NCBI GenBank assembly: GCA_005800465.1
Contig: SYFI01000070.1
Location: 1-13,493 of the forward strand
Reading direction: 5' to 3'
Length of the DNA stretch: 13,493 nt
Source: Actinomycetota bacterium
GTDB lineage: Bacteria; Actinomycetota; Thermoleophilia; Miltoncostaeales; Miltoncostaeaceae
The number at the start of each line of letters is the position of its first letter. Position 1 is the stretch's first letter. This document shows positions 6,910-13,436 of this stretch, in pieces. Made by a program: the position numbers and the translations under genes. The notes under the pieces were generated by a model, which ran no database searches, was not told where the DNA came from, and saw only the letters and a program-made list of their open reading frames with translations.

Positions 6910-7563
6910 ATGGCACGACCACTTCGAGAGGTCCACCCGGGCGAGGCGTACCACGTGACCGCCCGGGGCTCCAACCGCCAGTCAATCTTTCTAGATGGCG
7001 AGGACTGCCAACGGTTCCTCATGCGGCTCGGCAGAACGAGCCAGCGGCGGGAATGGTCGTGCCTTGGGTATTGCCTTATGGGGAATCACATCCACCTGGT
7101 GGTGAGGGGTGATCACGGCGCCATCAGCGACGGAATGCGGGACCTCCTCGGTGGGCACGCAAGTTCCTTCAACCACCGACATGGCCGCAGCGGACACGTA
7201 TTTGGCGATCGCTTTCACGACGTCCACGTCGGCACCACCCATCAGATGCACGCCGTTCTGATGTACGTGGCGCTCAATCCTGTGAGGGCCGGACTCGTGT
7301 CACACCCCGATGATTGGACGTGGAGTAGTTACGCGGCGATGGTGGCTGGTGTCATTCACCCCGGAACCATTGACCTCCCCTCGCTGCACGGATTATTTGG
7401 AGTAGACGATGGCGGCGCGTGGATCGCCCGGGAGCGGATCATCGACCTCGTGCGAAGAGGAATCCCCGAGGCCGCTGCTGCTGCTCGGACGAGGCGTGAA
7501 CCGGCAGCGGCCGGGGTCGGTCCCCGCCTGGGGTCAGACCCCGGGTGGGGTCAGTCGCTGTGA
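6910..7563 (+). CDS. REP-associated tyrosine transposase (RAYT, Y1/HUH family)
   Basis: This 217-residue protein starts at ATG 6910 with a ribosome site GAGG about 6 nt upstream. It shows the Y1-transposase pattern: RPLREVHPGEAYHVTARG near the N-terminus, CLGYCLMGNHIHLVV (51-65) with the metal-binding HUH pair His60 and His62, GHVFGDRFHDVHV (96-107), LMYVALNPVRAGLV (117-130) with the likely nucleophile Tyr119, and WTWSSY (136-141). The YxxxNPVRAGLV signature marks RAYT/TnpA_REP proteins, which nick and join single-stranded REP hairpin DNA. The core ends near residue 195. The last 16 or so residues (GVGPRLGSDPGWGQSL) are translated from the flanking repeat array, with TGA only at its end, so the natural C-terminus may have been lengthened by array insertion. 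Confidence 0.9.
   Translation: MARPLREVHPGEAYHVTARGSNRQSIFLDGEDCQRFLMRLGRTSQRREWSCLGYCLMGNHIHLVVRGDHGAISDGMRDLLGGHASSFNHRHGRSGHVFGDRFHDVHVGTTHQMHAVLMYVALNPVRAGLVSHPDDWTWSSYAAMVAGVIHPGTIDLPSLHGLFGVDDGGAWIARERIIDLVRRGIPEAAAAARTRREPAAAGVGPRLGSDPGWGQSL
7513..7563 (+). repeat. REP-like 17-bp array at the RAYT 3' end
   Basis: Three units occupy 7513-7529 (GGGGTCGGTCCCCGCCT), 7530-7546 (GGGGTCAGACCCCGGGT) and 7547-7563 (GGGGTCAGTCGCTGTGA). The middle unit holds a perfect palindrome, GGGGTC-A-GACCCC, which may be the ancestral form. The third unit shares GGGGTCAGTCGCTG with the third unit upstream of the gene. The array is read as the RAYT C-terminus and supplies its stop codon. Confidence 0.85.
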
Positions 7564-7636
7564 CAGGGGGCGCGCGGAGGGTGGCAAAGGTATCCGGGGC
7601 GTGCCTTACCGCCACAGTCGGACCGGGGGGCTTTGC

Positions 7637-7642
7637 TAGCCT
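7637..7642 (+). promoter_or_regulatory. Putative -10 of a leaderless promoter (GtrA gene)
   Basis: TAGCCT (TAnnnT) lies 8 nt before an in-frame GTG at 7651. No ribosome site is positioned for that GTG. A leaderless transcript would start at or next to the GTG. This would drive the glycan operon independently of the RAYT gene. No clear -35 is visible. Confidence 0.4.
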
Positions 7643-7650
7643 CGGTCTTC

Positions 7651-8100
7651 GTGTCGGTCAAGGACGAAACCGCGGGTGGTCGCTCCCCGTTCACGATTTT
7701 CCGCATTCCGGACCCTCGGCGCGTCAACCGCTCCGACTGGATGCAACTCGTTCGGTTTCTCGTGGTCGGTACGTCCGGCTACGTGGTCAACCTCGCCATT
7801 TTCAGCATCGCGCTGCTCATGGGCGTGCATTACATCCCGGCAGCCGTCGTCGCGTTCGTCGTTGCGTGGATGAACAACTTCATGCTCAACCGGTACTGGA
7901 CGTTCCGTGCGCATGCCGAGGCCATGGTGGGTCAGGGCGCCCGGTATCTGGCCGTATCGGTGGTTGCGCTCTTTACCAATCTCATCATTCTGCAGCTGCT
8001 TGTGGATGCGGGACTGGGCGAGACGCTCTCGCAGGCCATCGCGATCGTGCTCGTGACGCCGCTCAGCTACCTGCTGAGCCGTCGCTGGTCTTTCCGGTAG
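7651..8100 (+). CDS. GtrA family membrane protein
   Basis: This is a 149-residue protein with four predicted membrane segments: LVRFLVVGTSGYVVNLAIFSIALLMG, then YIPAAVVAFVVAWMNNFMLN, then YLAVSVVALFTNLIILQLLV and AIAIVLVTPLSYLLSRRW (the first and last shown are near 20-26 residues long in the gene). The NxxLNRYWTF motif after segment 2 and the terminal SRRWSFR are hallmarks of GtrA. The family is thought to move polyprenyl-phosphate-linked sugars across the membrane or to assist the glycosyltransferases beside it. GTG 7651 is chosen from the TAGCCT spacing; TTG 7633 (just after a G-run) and ATG 7741 (start of the conserved domain) are alternatives. The first GT87 gene follows 16 bp downstream. 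Confidence 0.85.
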   Translation: MSVKDETAGGRSPFTIFRIPDPRRVNRSDWMQLVRFLVVGTSGYVVNLAIFSIALLMGVHYIPAAVVAFVVAWMNNFMLNRYWTFRAHAEAMVGQGARYLAVSVVALFTNLIILQLLVDAGLGETLSQAIAIVLVTPLSYLLSRRWSFR

Positions 8101-8116
8101 GTAGTCGGAGAAGGCC

Positions 8117-9958
8117 GTGAGGCTGCGAGCGCCGGTGACCGGGCTGGTTGCCGCGCTGGCGCTGGTCGCTGCACCATCGCTCAACGCCGTTGGCCTGACC
8201 ATCACCACCCCCGCCGAGGCGCTGGCCGCGGTGAGCGGTGAGCTCAACGGCATCGCCGCAGGTGCAGCCGCCCTTCAGGCCCAGGCGAGTGCACGTGCAG
8301 CCGGCAAGACGCCGTACACCGCAACGCTGAGCAGTGAGGAGGCGACCACCCTCGCCAAGGCCGACCAGCGTCTGAGGGATTGGATCGCCGACCACCCCAC
8401 CCACCGCACGGCATCGGAGCTTCAGGACAATGACCATCGCTGGAAGGTCTCGTTTATCAGCGGCCCGAAGACCGCGGAGGTGGTGGAGGCCGAAGTCTAC
8501 GTGCGCGACGGGGACGGGTCGATCGCGGAGGTGCGGGTAGGCCCGCAAGTGGCCTGGATGATGGCCCGTGGATACGAAGGTGCGTTTGGCCGCGGTGTCA
8601 ACAACCTTCGCGTATGGATCCCGCTGTGCGTGGTGTTTCTTCTGGTGCTGCTTCCCATCACCCGCCCGCGCAGCATGCGTTCGTGGCGCACCCTCGACCT
8701 GCTTGCCCTCTTGTCCTTCAGCATCTCGTGGTGGTACTTCAACAACGGCGACATCTTCACGTCGGTGCCCTTGCAGTACCTGCCACTCATCTACTTGCTG
8801 GCCCGCATGGTGTTCATCACCATCCAGCGGGCCCGCGCGGCCAAGGGCAGGGGGAGGGAGGCCGAGCCGGCCGATGCCACTTCCACGCGCACCTCCCGCC
8901 GACCGGGTCTGCCCGGCTGGATGCCCACGTGGCTCCTGGTGACGGTGTTGGTGGTGCTCCTCGCGCTGCGCTGGGGCCTCAACGCCTTTGACAGCAACGT
9001 GATTGACGTGGGGTACGCAGGCGTCATTGGCGCGGATCTCATCCAGCACGGGACGACCCCATATGGGAACTTCCCCAAGGACTGCGGGCAGTGCGACACC
9101 TACGGCCCGCTCAACTACCTGGCCTACGTGCCATTTGAGATCGCCGAGCCCCTTCAAGGCAAATGGGATGACCTGCCGGCCGCGCACGCCGCCGCCACGC
9201 TATTTGACGCCCTGGCGCTGCTGGGGCTCTTGGTGGCCGGATGGCGACTTGGTGGACGGCGCCTGGGGCTCACCCTGGCCATCGCATGGGCGGCGTTCCC
9301 GTTTACCGCGTTCACGCTATCGAGTAACTCCAACGACGCCCTGATCGCCGCGGCCCTGGCCGGGGGCCTTGTGCTCGCCGCCCGCCCCATGGGCCGGGGG
9401 CTCACGCTGGGCCTTGGCATCGCTGCCAAGATCGTGCCCGTGGTACTTGTGCCGCTGTGGGCGCGCCATCCATTTCCGAGAGCCAACCCGCAGGGGGGCA
9501 GGCGAAGGCTGATGGCCTACATCGGTGGGCTCGTTATCGCGGCGCTTCTCACCGGATGGGTGCTGTTTCTCGACGGGCTCTCGGGGGTGACGGCTTTTTG
9601 GTCACGTACCGTCGGCTATCAGGCAGGCCGCGACTCGCCATTCTCGATCTGGGGCCAGCACCCGGATCTGGGATACGTGCACATCGCCCTCATGGGGCTG
9701 GTTATCGTCGCCGGGCTCGCGGTAATGCGCTGGCCACGGCGCATCGACCTGGTGCAGTGGGCCGCAATCGGCGCCGCGCTGCTCATCGGCTTTGAGCTCA
9801 CGCTCACGCACTGGTTCTATCTTTACATCCCTTGGTTTCTGCCACTTATCCTTGTGGTGGTGGTGCCAGAGTGGCCTCGCCGCGAGCGGGACCCCATTCC
9901 CCCGCGCACACCACCAGGCTTCGACACCGCCACGCAGCGAGAGGCAACCACCGCATGA
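8117..9958 (+). CDS. GT87-like polytopic glycosyltransferase with extracytoplasmic N-terminal domain
   Basis: This 613-residue protein begins at GTG 8117 behind GGAGAAGG. Residues 1-28 look like a signal peptide or anchor. Residues 30-160 form a soluble region (KWKVSFI-like strand at 108-114, EAEVYVRDGDGSIAEVRVGPQ at 124-144 in part, then ARGYEGAFG) that resembles a PepSY-type small domain, though this is a weak match by eye. Membrane segments begin at 166 and continue to the C-terminus, giving a GT-C-like core. An external loop has FDSNVIDVGYAG (291-302) with Asp292 and Asp297, GTTPYGNFP, then CGQC (323-326) and TYGPLNYLAYVPFE. GT-C enzymes take sugar from a polyprenyl phosphate donor on the outer membrane face. 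The substrate is unknown. The stop overlaps the next start as ATGA. Confidence 0.72.
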   Translation: MRLRAPVTGLVAALALVAAPSLNAVGLTITTPAEALAAVSGELNGIAAGAAALQAQASARAAGKTPYTATLSSEEATTLAKADQRLRDWIADHPTHRTASELQDNDHRWKVSFISGPKTAEVVEAEVYVRDGDGSIAEVRVGPQVAWMMARGYEGAFGRGVNNLRVWIPLCVVFLLVLLPITRPRSMRSWRTLDLLALLSFSISWWYFNNGDIFTSVPLQYLPLIYLLARMVFITIQRARAAKGRGREAEPADATSTRTSRRPGLPGWMPTWLLVTVLVVLLALRWGLNAFDSNVIDVGYAGVIGADLIQHGTTPYGNFPKDCGQCDTYGPLNYLAYVPFEIAEPLQGKWDDLPAAHAAATLFDALALLGLLVAGWRLGGRRLGLTLAIAWAAFPFTAFTLSSNSNDALIAAALAGGLVLAARPMGRGLTLGLGIAAKIVPVVLVPLWARHPFPRANPQGGRRRLMAYIGGLVIAALLTGWVLFLDGLSGVTAFWSRTVGYQAGRDSPFSIWGQHPDLGYVHIALMGLVIVAGLAVMRWPRRIDLVQWAAIGAALLIGFELTLTHWFYLYIPWFLPLILVVVVPEWPRRERDPIPPRTPPGFDTATQREATTA

Positions 9959-11184
9959 ACCCACGGCTGGAGAAGTGGCTGCCGCTTTGGCTGTCTGTGC
10001 TCGCGGTGCTTGTGTGGATCGGCCCGCTGCAGTGGATGGCCGCGTACGTCTCACAGATCTCCGACGTGCCCATGTATCAGGCCGTGTACGACCACATGAG
10101 CGCCGGGGAGATGCCCTACCGCGACTTCCCACTTGAGTACCCGCCGGGAGCCGCGGTGCTCTTCTGGATCACCGGCGTGTTGCCGGGCGCATTCGGTTTC
10201 ACCTTCGCCACCCTCATGCTGTTCTCGCTCATCGCCACAGTGATCGCGGTGACCCTCACGGCGAAGGCACTCGGCATGTCACTCAGGCGACAGATGGCAG
10301 CCGGTGCGGTGGTGGCGCTGTCGCCGCTCTTGCTGGGAAACCTGCTCACCACGCGGTTCGACCTGCTGCTCGCCGCACTCACCGCCTGGATGCTGTGGGC
10401 CGTGGTAACCGACCGAATGACCATGGCGTGGGTCATCCTTGCCGTCGCAATCCTGGTGAAGTTGGTGCCACTGGCTTTCATCCCGGTGCTGCTGATCGTG
10501 CACTGGCGGCGCCATGGCTGGCCCTCGGTGGCCCGTGCTGCGGGATGGTGCGCGGCAATCGTGGCTGTGGTTGTGGTGCCGCTCATCATCACCACCCCAC
10601 ATGGCTTGTGGGGATCCATCTCGTACCACCTCGACCGGCCCCTGCAACTTGAGTCCACCGGCGCGGCATACCTCATGAGCCTGAGGACTCTCGCGGGTGT
10701 GCCGCTGGCGGTGGAGAGTTCGTTCGGCTCACAGGGCCTCGCCGGCGATGGACCCCAGTTCGTGGCGCTCATCTCCACCGTGGTGCTGGTGGTGCTCGTG
10801 GCCACTATCGCCTACACGCTGTGGCGCCTGCTGCTCACGAGCCCGGCCATGGCCGACTCAAGCCTGTTCGTTGCCGCCATCGCCACCACATGCATTGCGC
10901 TGCTGGTGGCGGGCAAGGTGCTGTCGCCGCAGTTTCTCGTGTGGATAATCCCGGGGGCAGTGCTCGTGGCCGGACGCATGGGACGATGGGCCGTGGGCAT
11001 CAGCGTGGCAGCACTGCTTGTGACGCAGGCCTACTTCCCAGACGGCTACTGGCATCTGGTGGCGTTGCAGACTCCACAGATGGGCATTCTCATCCTGCGC
11101 GACGGGCTGCTCATTGTGCTCATGGCACTGTGCTGGCCAAGGCGTGCGGTGGCCACGGCCGCCGAGGAACTGTCATCCGCCTGA
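9955..11184 (+). CDS. GT87 family (DUF2029) polyprenol-phosphate-sugar glycosyltransferase
   Basis: This 409-residue polytopic protein starts at ATG 9955, four bases before the upstream gene ends (ATGA overlap), with GAGAGG 10 nt ahead. The first external loop carries the family pattern SDVPMYQAVYDHMSAGEMPYRDF (split: Asp37, Tyr41, Tyr45, Pro54-Tyr55, Asp57) followed by LEYPPGA (60-66). Later come TTRFDLLLAAL (132-142), VKLVPLAFIP (168-177) and GKVLSPQFLVWIIPG, all typical of GT87/PimE-like enzymes. About ten membrane helices are visible. The family transfers mannose or related sugars from polyprenyl phosphate to lipid or polymer acceptors outside the membrane. Donor and acceptor cannot be read here. 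Two GT87 proteins in tandem suggest successive additions. Confidence 0.85.
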   Translation: MNPRLEKWLPLWLSVLAVLVWIGPLQWMAAYVSQISDVPMYQAVYDHMSAGEMPYRDFPLEYPPGAAVLFWITGVLPGAFGFTFATLMLFSLIATVIAVTLTAKALGMSLRRQMAAGAVVALSPLLLGNLLTTRFDLLLAALTAWMLWAVVTDRMTMAWVILAVAILVKLVPLAFIPVLLIVHWRRHGWPSVARAAGWCAAIVAVVVVPLIITTPHGLWGSISYHLDRPLQLESTGAAYLMSLRTLAGVPLAVESSFGSQGLAGDGPQFVALISTVVLVVLVATIAYTLWRLLLTSPAMADSSLFVAAIATTCIALLVAGKVLSPQFLVWIIPGAVLVAGRMGRWAVGISVAALLVTQAYFPDGYWHLVALQTPQMGILILRDGLLIVLMALCWPRRAVATAAEELSSA

Positions 11185-11224
11185 GACAGGCGTCGCGGAT
11201 GTCGAGACAGAGCAGGGGTGGGCC

Positions 11225-12538
11225 ATGCTCCGGGGAAATCCCCATATCGTGCTCCGCCCCATGAACATTGCTCTCGCACCCACCACCGCCTGCGCGCTCA
11301 TCGCGTGCACCGTGGCCACGGCACAGCCGGCGGTCAACGCGGCGGTGTCCCCCGTCAGCATCACGGTGCCCACCTCGCGGCTGCAGGAGACCACCGTGCG
11401 GATGACCCGCGCTGACGGCACCGTGGAAGCCACCCTCCCACCGATCCCAATCGCCACCACCCCGGGCACGGTGACCATCAAGTGGAATGGCGGTCATGGC
11501 ACCGGCGGTACTGGTCGACCTGTGCCCGATGGCGACTACCGGCTCGGCGCCACGCTCACCGACGGCACCGTGGTGGCCGTCACCCCACCCTCCATCACGC
11601 TGGATGCCACCAACCCCGCGCCGGTGCTCACCCCAGCGGTGCCCACCGTGCCCAATCGGCAGACCCTGGGAATCCCTCTCCGCCCCGGCGGCGCCTTGCA
11701 GGTGCGGGCAATCGTCAAGCGGCCAGGGGCGGATGGGGTCACCCTTGCCACCGGCGCGTGGAAGACGGCGGGCGACGTGCTCCAGCTTCCACTCGCACTT
11801 CGGGCCAACCGCATCGTCGGGTTGGTGTCGGTCACCGCGGAGGGCAGAGACGCCGCAGGAAATATCGGCCTGAGCGCGCCCGTGCTGTGGTCGGTGCAGC
11901 CCCCAGGGCTCGGCACGGTCATCGTCCACCGCATCCAAACCCAGAAGCCGCTGGTGGCGGTGACCGTTGATGACGGGTACGGCCCCTCCGAGGCCATGCG
12001 CATGATGGCCAGCGCCCGCGCTGCCAAGGTCACCATTACCTTCTGCTTCAACGCCATCAACCAGAGCCGGTGGAGCCAGAGCTTTCGCGACACGCTGCGC
12101 ACCGCCGTCACTGACGGGGTGCTCGAGGTGTGCAGCCACGGCTATTCGCACGCCACCGGCGTAAGCACCACAGAGGCATTCGGCAGGTCGGACCTCAAGC
12201 GAAATGCACCATGGGATGCCCTGGCCGGGTACAGCACCGCACCGTTCTACCGTCCGCCCTTCGGTGCATACGGGTCGGGCCTGCGCGCGGCCGCAGGCGC
12301 CCTGGGCTACCGCTACGTGCTGATGTGGGACGTTGACACCAACGACTGGCGGGGACCGCCACCCGCGTCGGTGATCACGCAGCGTGCAGTGGGTGGGGCC
12401 CGGCGCGGGTCAATCATCCTCATGCACACCAAGCCCAACACCGCGGCCGCATTCCCCGGCATCCTGCAGGGGCTCAAGGCCAAGGGCCTGCGACCGGTCG
12501 GGGTCTCTGAGCTGTTCGCCGCCGGCCGTCCCGGCTGA
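11225..12538 (+). CDS. Secreted polysaccharide deacetylase (CE4) with Ig-like N-terminal region
   Basis: This 437-residue exported protein starts at ATG 11225, six bases after AGGGG; ATG 11261 lacks a ribosome site. A signal peptide covers about residues 1-39 (hydrophobic IALAPTTACALIACTVATA). Residues 45-125 resemble a FlgD-type Ig fold (TIKWNGGHGTGG, RPVPDGDYRLGATLTDG). Residues 145-225 form a second beta domain ending in DAAGNIGLSAPVLWSV. The catalytic NodB domain (about 235-430) has all five motifs: TVDDGY (Asp249 base, Asp250 metal), SHGYSH (metal His305 and His309), RPPFGAYG (343-350), DVDTNDW (369-375) and LMH (His401). It should remove N- or O-acetyl groups from an extracellular glycan, perhaps the product of the upstream glycosyltransferases, 40 bp away. 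Confidence 0.9.
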   Translation: MLRGNPHIVLRPMNIALAPTTACALIACTVATAQPAVNAAVSPVSITVPTSRLQETTVRMTRADGTVEATLPPIPIATTPGTVTIKWNGGHGTGGTGRPVPDGDYRLGATLTDGTVVAVTPPSITLDATNPAPVLTPAVPTVPNRQTLGIPLRPGGALQVRAIVKRPGADGVTLATGAWKTAGDVLQLPLALRANRIVGLVSVTAEGRDAAGNIGLSAPVLWSVQPPGLGTVIVHRIQTQKPLVAVTVDDGYGPSEAMRMMASARAAKVTITFCFNAINQSRWSQSFRDTLRTAVTDGVLEVCSHGYSHATGVSTTEAFGRSDLKRNAPWDALAGYSTAPFYRPPFGAYGSGLRAAAGALGYRYVLMWDVDTNDWRGPPPASVITQRAVGGARRGSIILMHTKPNTAAAFPGILQGLKAKGLRPVGVSELFAAGRPG

Positions 12539-12558
12539 TCCGACTCAGCCCGGGGTTT
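12533..12558. terminator. Hairpin between convergent genes, stop codons in the stem
   Basis: GGCTGA (12533-12538) pairs perfectly with TCAGCC (12545-12550) around a 6-nt loop, and CC/GG pairs extend it past a one-base bulge. The TGA stop of the deacetylase is in the left arm, and the TGA stop of the converging minus-strand gene is in the right arm. GGGGTTTGCTT follows on the plus strand, a poor T-tract. A weak bidirectional terminator is plausible. Confidence 0.4.
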
Positions 12559-13414
12559 GCTTCACCCGGCCCCACAGGGGGGCCAGACGGGCAAGTTGGT
12601 GCGTGGGGGGCTCATCGTCGGTGAGCGACGGATGGCCCTGCACCATGCCCGCCAGCGCGCGACCGGTACGTGCCTCCCACTGGGATGCGTCCCGGGCGAG
12701 CGACCTGCCAAGAGCGTGGGGCAGCGGCGGCCGATCACTCGCCACCAGCAGCACGTTGCCCGAGGTGCGGTGTTCCAGCACGGCGGGGTCAGCGATGAGC
12801 GCCACCTCGGGAAAGTGCTGCAGCATGCCGGCGGCCATGGCGCGCGCGAGTTCCAGCGGCTCAACGTCGATGAGGTTCATTGCGTAAAGGCCTCCCGGGC
12901 GCAGCACCCTGCGCACCTCGGCCACGAACTCGCGAGTGGAGAGCGCGTGCGGTGCCACAAGACCCACGAAGGCATCCACAACCAGCAGGTCGAGCGCGGC
13001 ATCGTCGGTTGCCAGCACGGCGGCGCGACCATCCCCCACCGTCACATCGAGGCGGGGTACATCATCAAGTGCCAGATGCTCGCGGGACACCTGCACGATT
13101 CCCCCATCGCGCTCCACCACGCGCACCCGTGCCCGTCGACGTGTGGCCACGAGATACCGGGCCAGGGTGCACGGGCCACCACCGATCTGCAGGGCATCAA
13201 GGCGATCGCGATCGCCAAACAACGCATCAATCACCACAACCAAATGGCGCAGGTACTCGAACTCGATGCGCGTGGGGTCATCCAGGTCCACGTGCGAGGC
13301 CTCTACCCCATCCATCAGCAGCAGCCGACCGCCGGGGTGATCACGATCGGCCCGGATCTCCACCGTCACGAAGTCGGTGGCAATGGGATACGGAGGTGCC
13401 GGAGGAATGCTCAC
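12545..13414 (-). CDS. Spermidine-synthase-fold / class I methyltransferase-like protein
   Basis: This is a 289-residue protein from GTG 13414 (a GTG at 13435 would add seven residues next to the repeat array). The middle has a Rossmann core like polyamine aminopropyltransferases: LQIGGGPCTLARYL (75-88), VRVVERDGGIVQVSREHLAL (98-116), VTVGDGRAAVL (125-135), LDLLVVDAFVG (141-151) and LRPGGLYAMNLID (171-183). The usual catalytic D-x-T/S-D-P after the fourth strand reads DAFVGLVAP, so true spermidine synthase activity is doubtful. Many actinobacterial proteins of this kind are called spermidine synthase-like with no proven substrate. The C-terminal 60 residues are unremarkable. The gene converges on the deacetylase with 6 bp between stops. 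Confidence 0.78.
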   Translation of the reverse strand: MSIPPAPPYPIATDFVTVEIRADRDHPGGRLLLMDGVEASHVDLDDPTRIEFEYLRHLVVVIDALFGDRDRLDALQIGGGPCTLARYLVATRRRARVRVVERDGGIVQVSREHLALDDVPRLDVTVGDGRAAVLATDDAALDLLVVDAFVGLVAPHALSTREFVAEVRRVLRPGGLYAMNLIDVEPLELARAMAAGMLQHFPEVALIADPAVLEHRTSGNVLLVASDRPPLPHALGRSLARDASQWEARTGRALAGMVQGHPSLTDDEPPTHQLARLAPLWGRVKQTPG

Positions 13415-13420
13415 CCCCGC

Positions 13421-13426
13421 ATAATG
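13421..13426 (-). promoter_or_regulatory. Putative -10 of a leaderless promoter (spermidine-synthase-like gene)
   Basis: CATTAT on the minus strand is followed by GCGGGG and the GTG at 13414, the same 6-nt spacing as TAGAGT before the enoyl-CoA hydratase-like gene. No ribosome site precedes the GTG. The upstream promoter region falls in the 17-bp array. Inferred from spacing only. Confidence 0.45.
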
Positions 13427-13436
13427 CCCGGCCACC

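Larger units (their letters stand above)
6759..7563 (+). mobile_element. REP/RAYT module (array - transposase - array)
   Basis: A REP-associated tyrosine transposase gene is bracketed by two direct arrays of the same 17-bp unit. In both arrays the third unit decays in the same way to GGGGTCAGTCGCTG. RAYT genes characteristically lie beside REP sequences, which their protein can bind and cleave; RAYTs often act as domesticated single-copy genes and not as active insertion sequences. I see no target-site duplication, so the module edges are set by the arrays only. Confidence 0.7.

Noticed and set aside
8063..9187. A 374-codon minus-strand open frame opposite the first GT87 gene
   Set aside because: The composition is His/Gly/Arg-rich with no domain; the plus strand has a ribosome site, membrane helices and operon spacing.
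11120..12151. A 343-codon minus-strand open frame opposite the polysaccharide deacetylase
   Set aside because: The deacetylase has five intact motifs; the antisense product is unrecognisable and Gly/His-rich.
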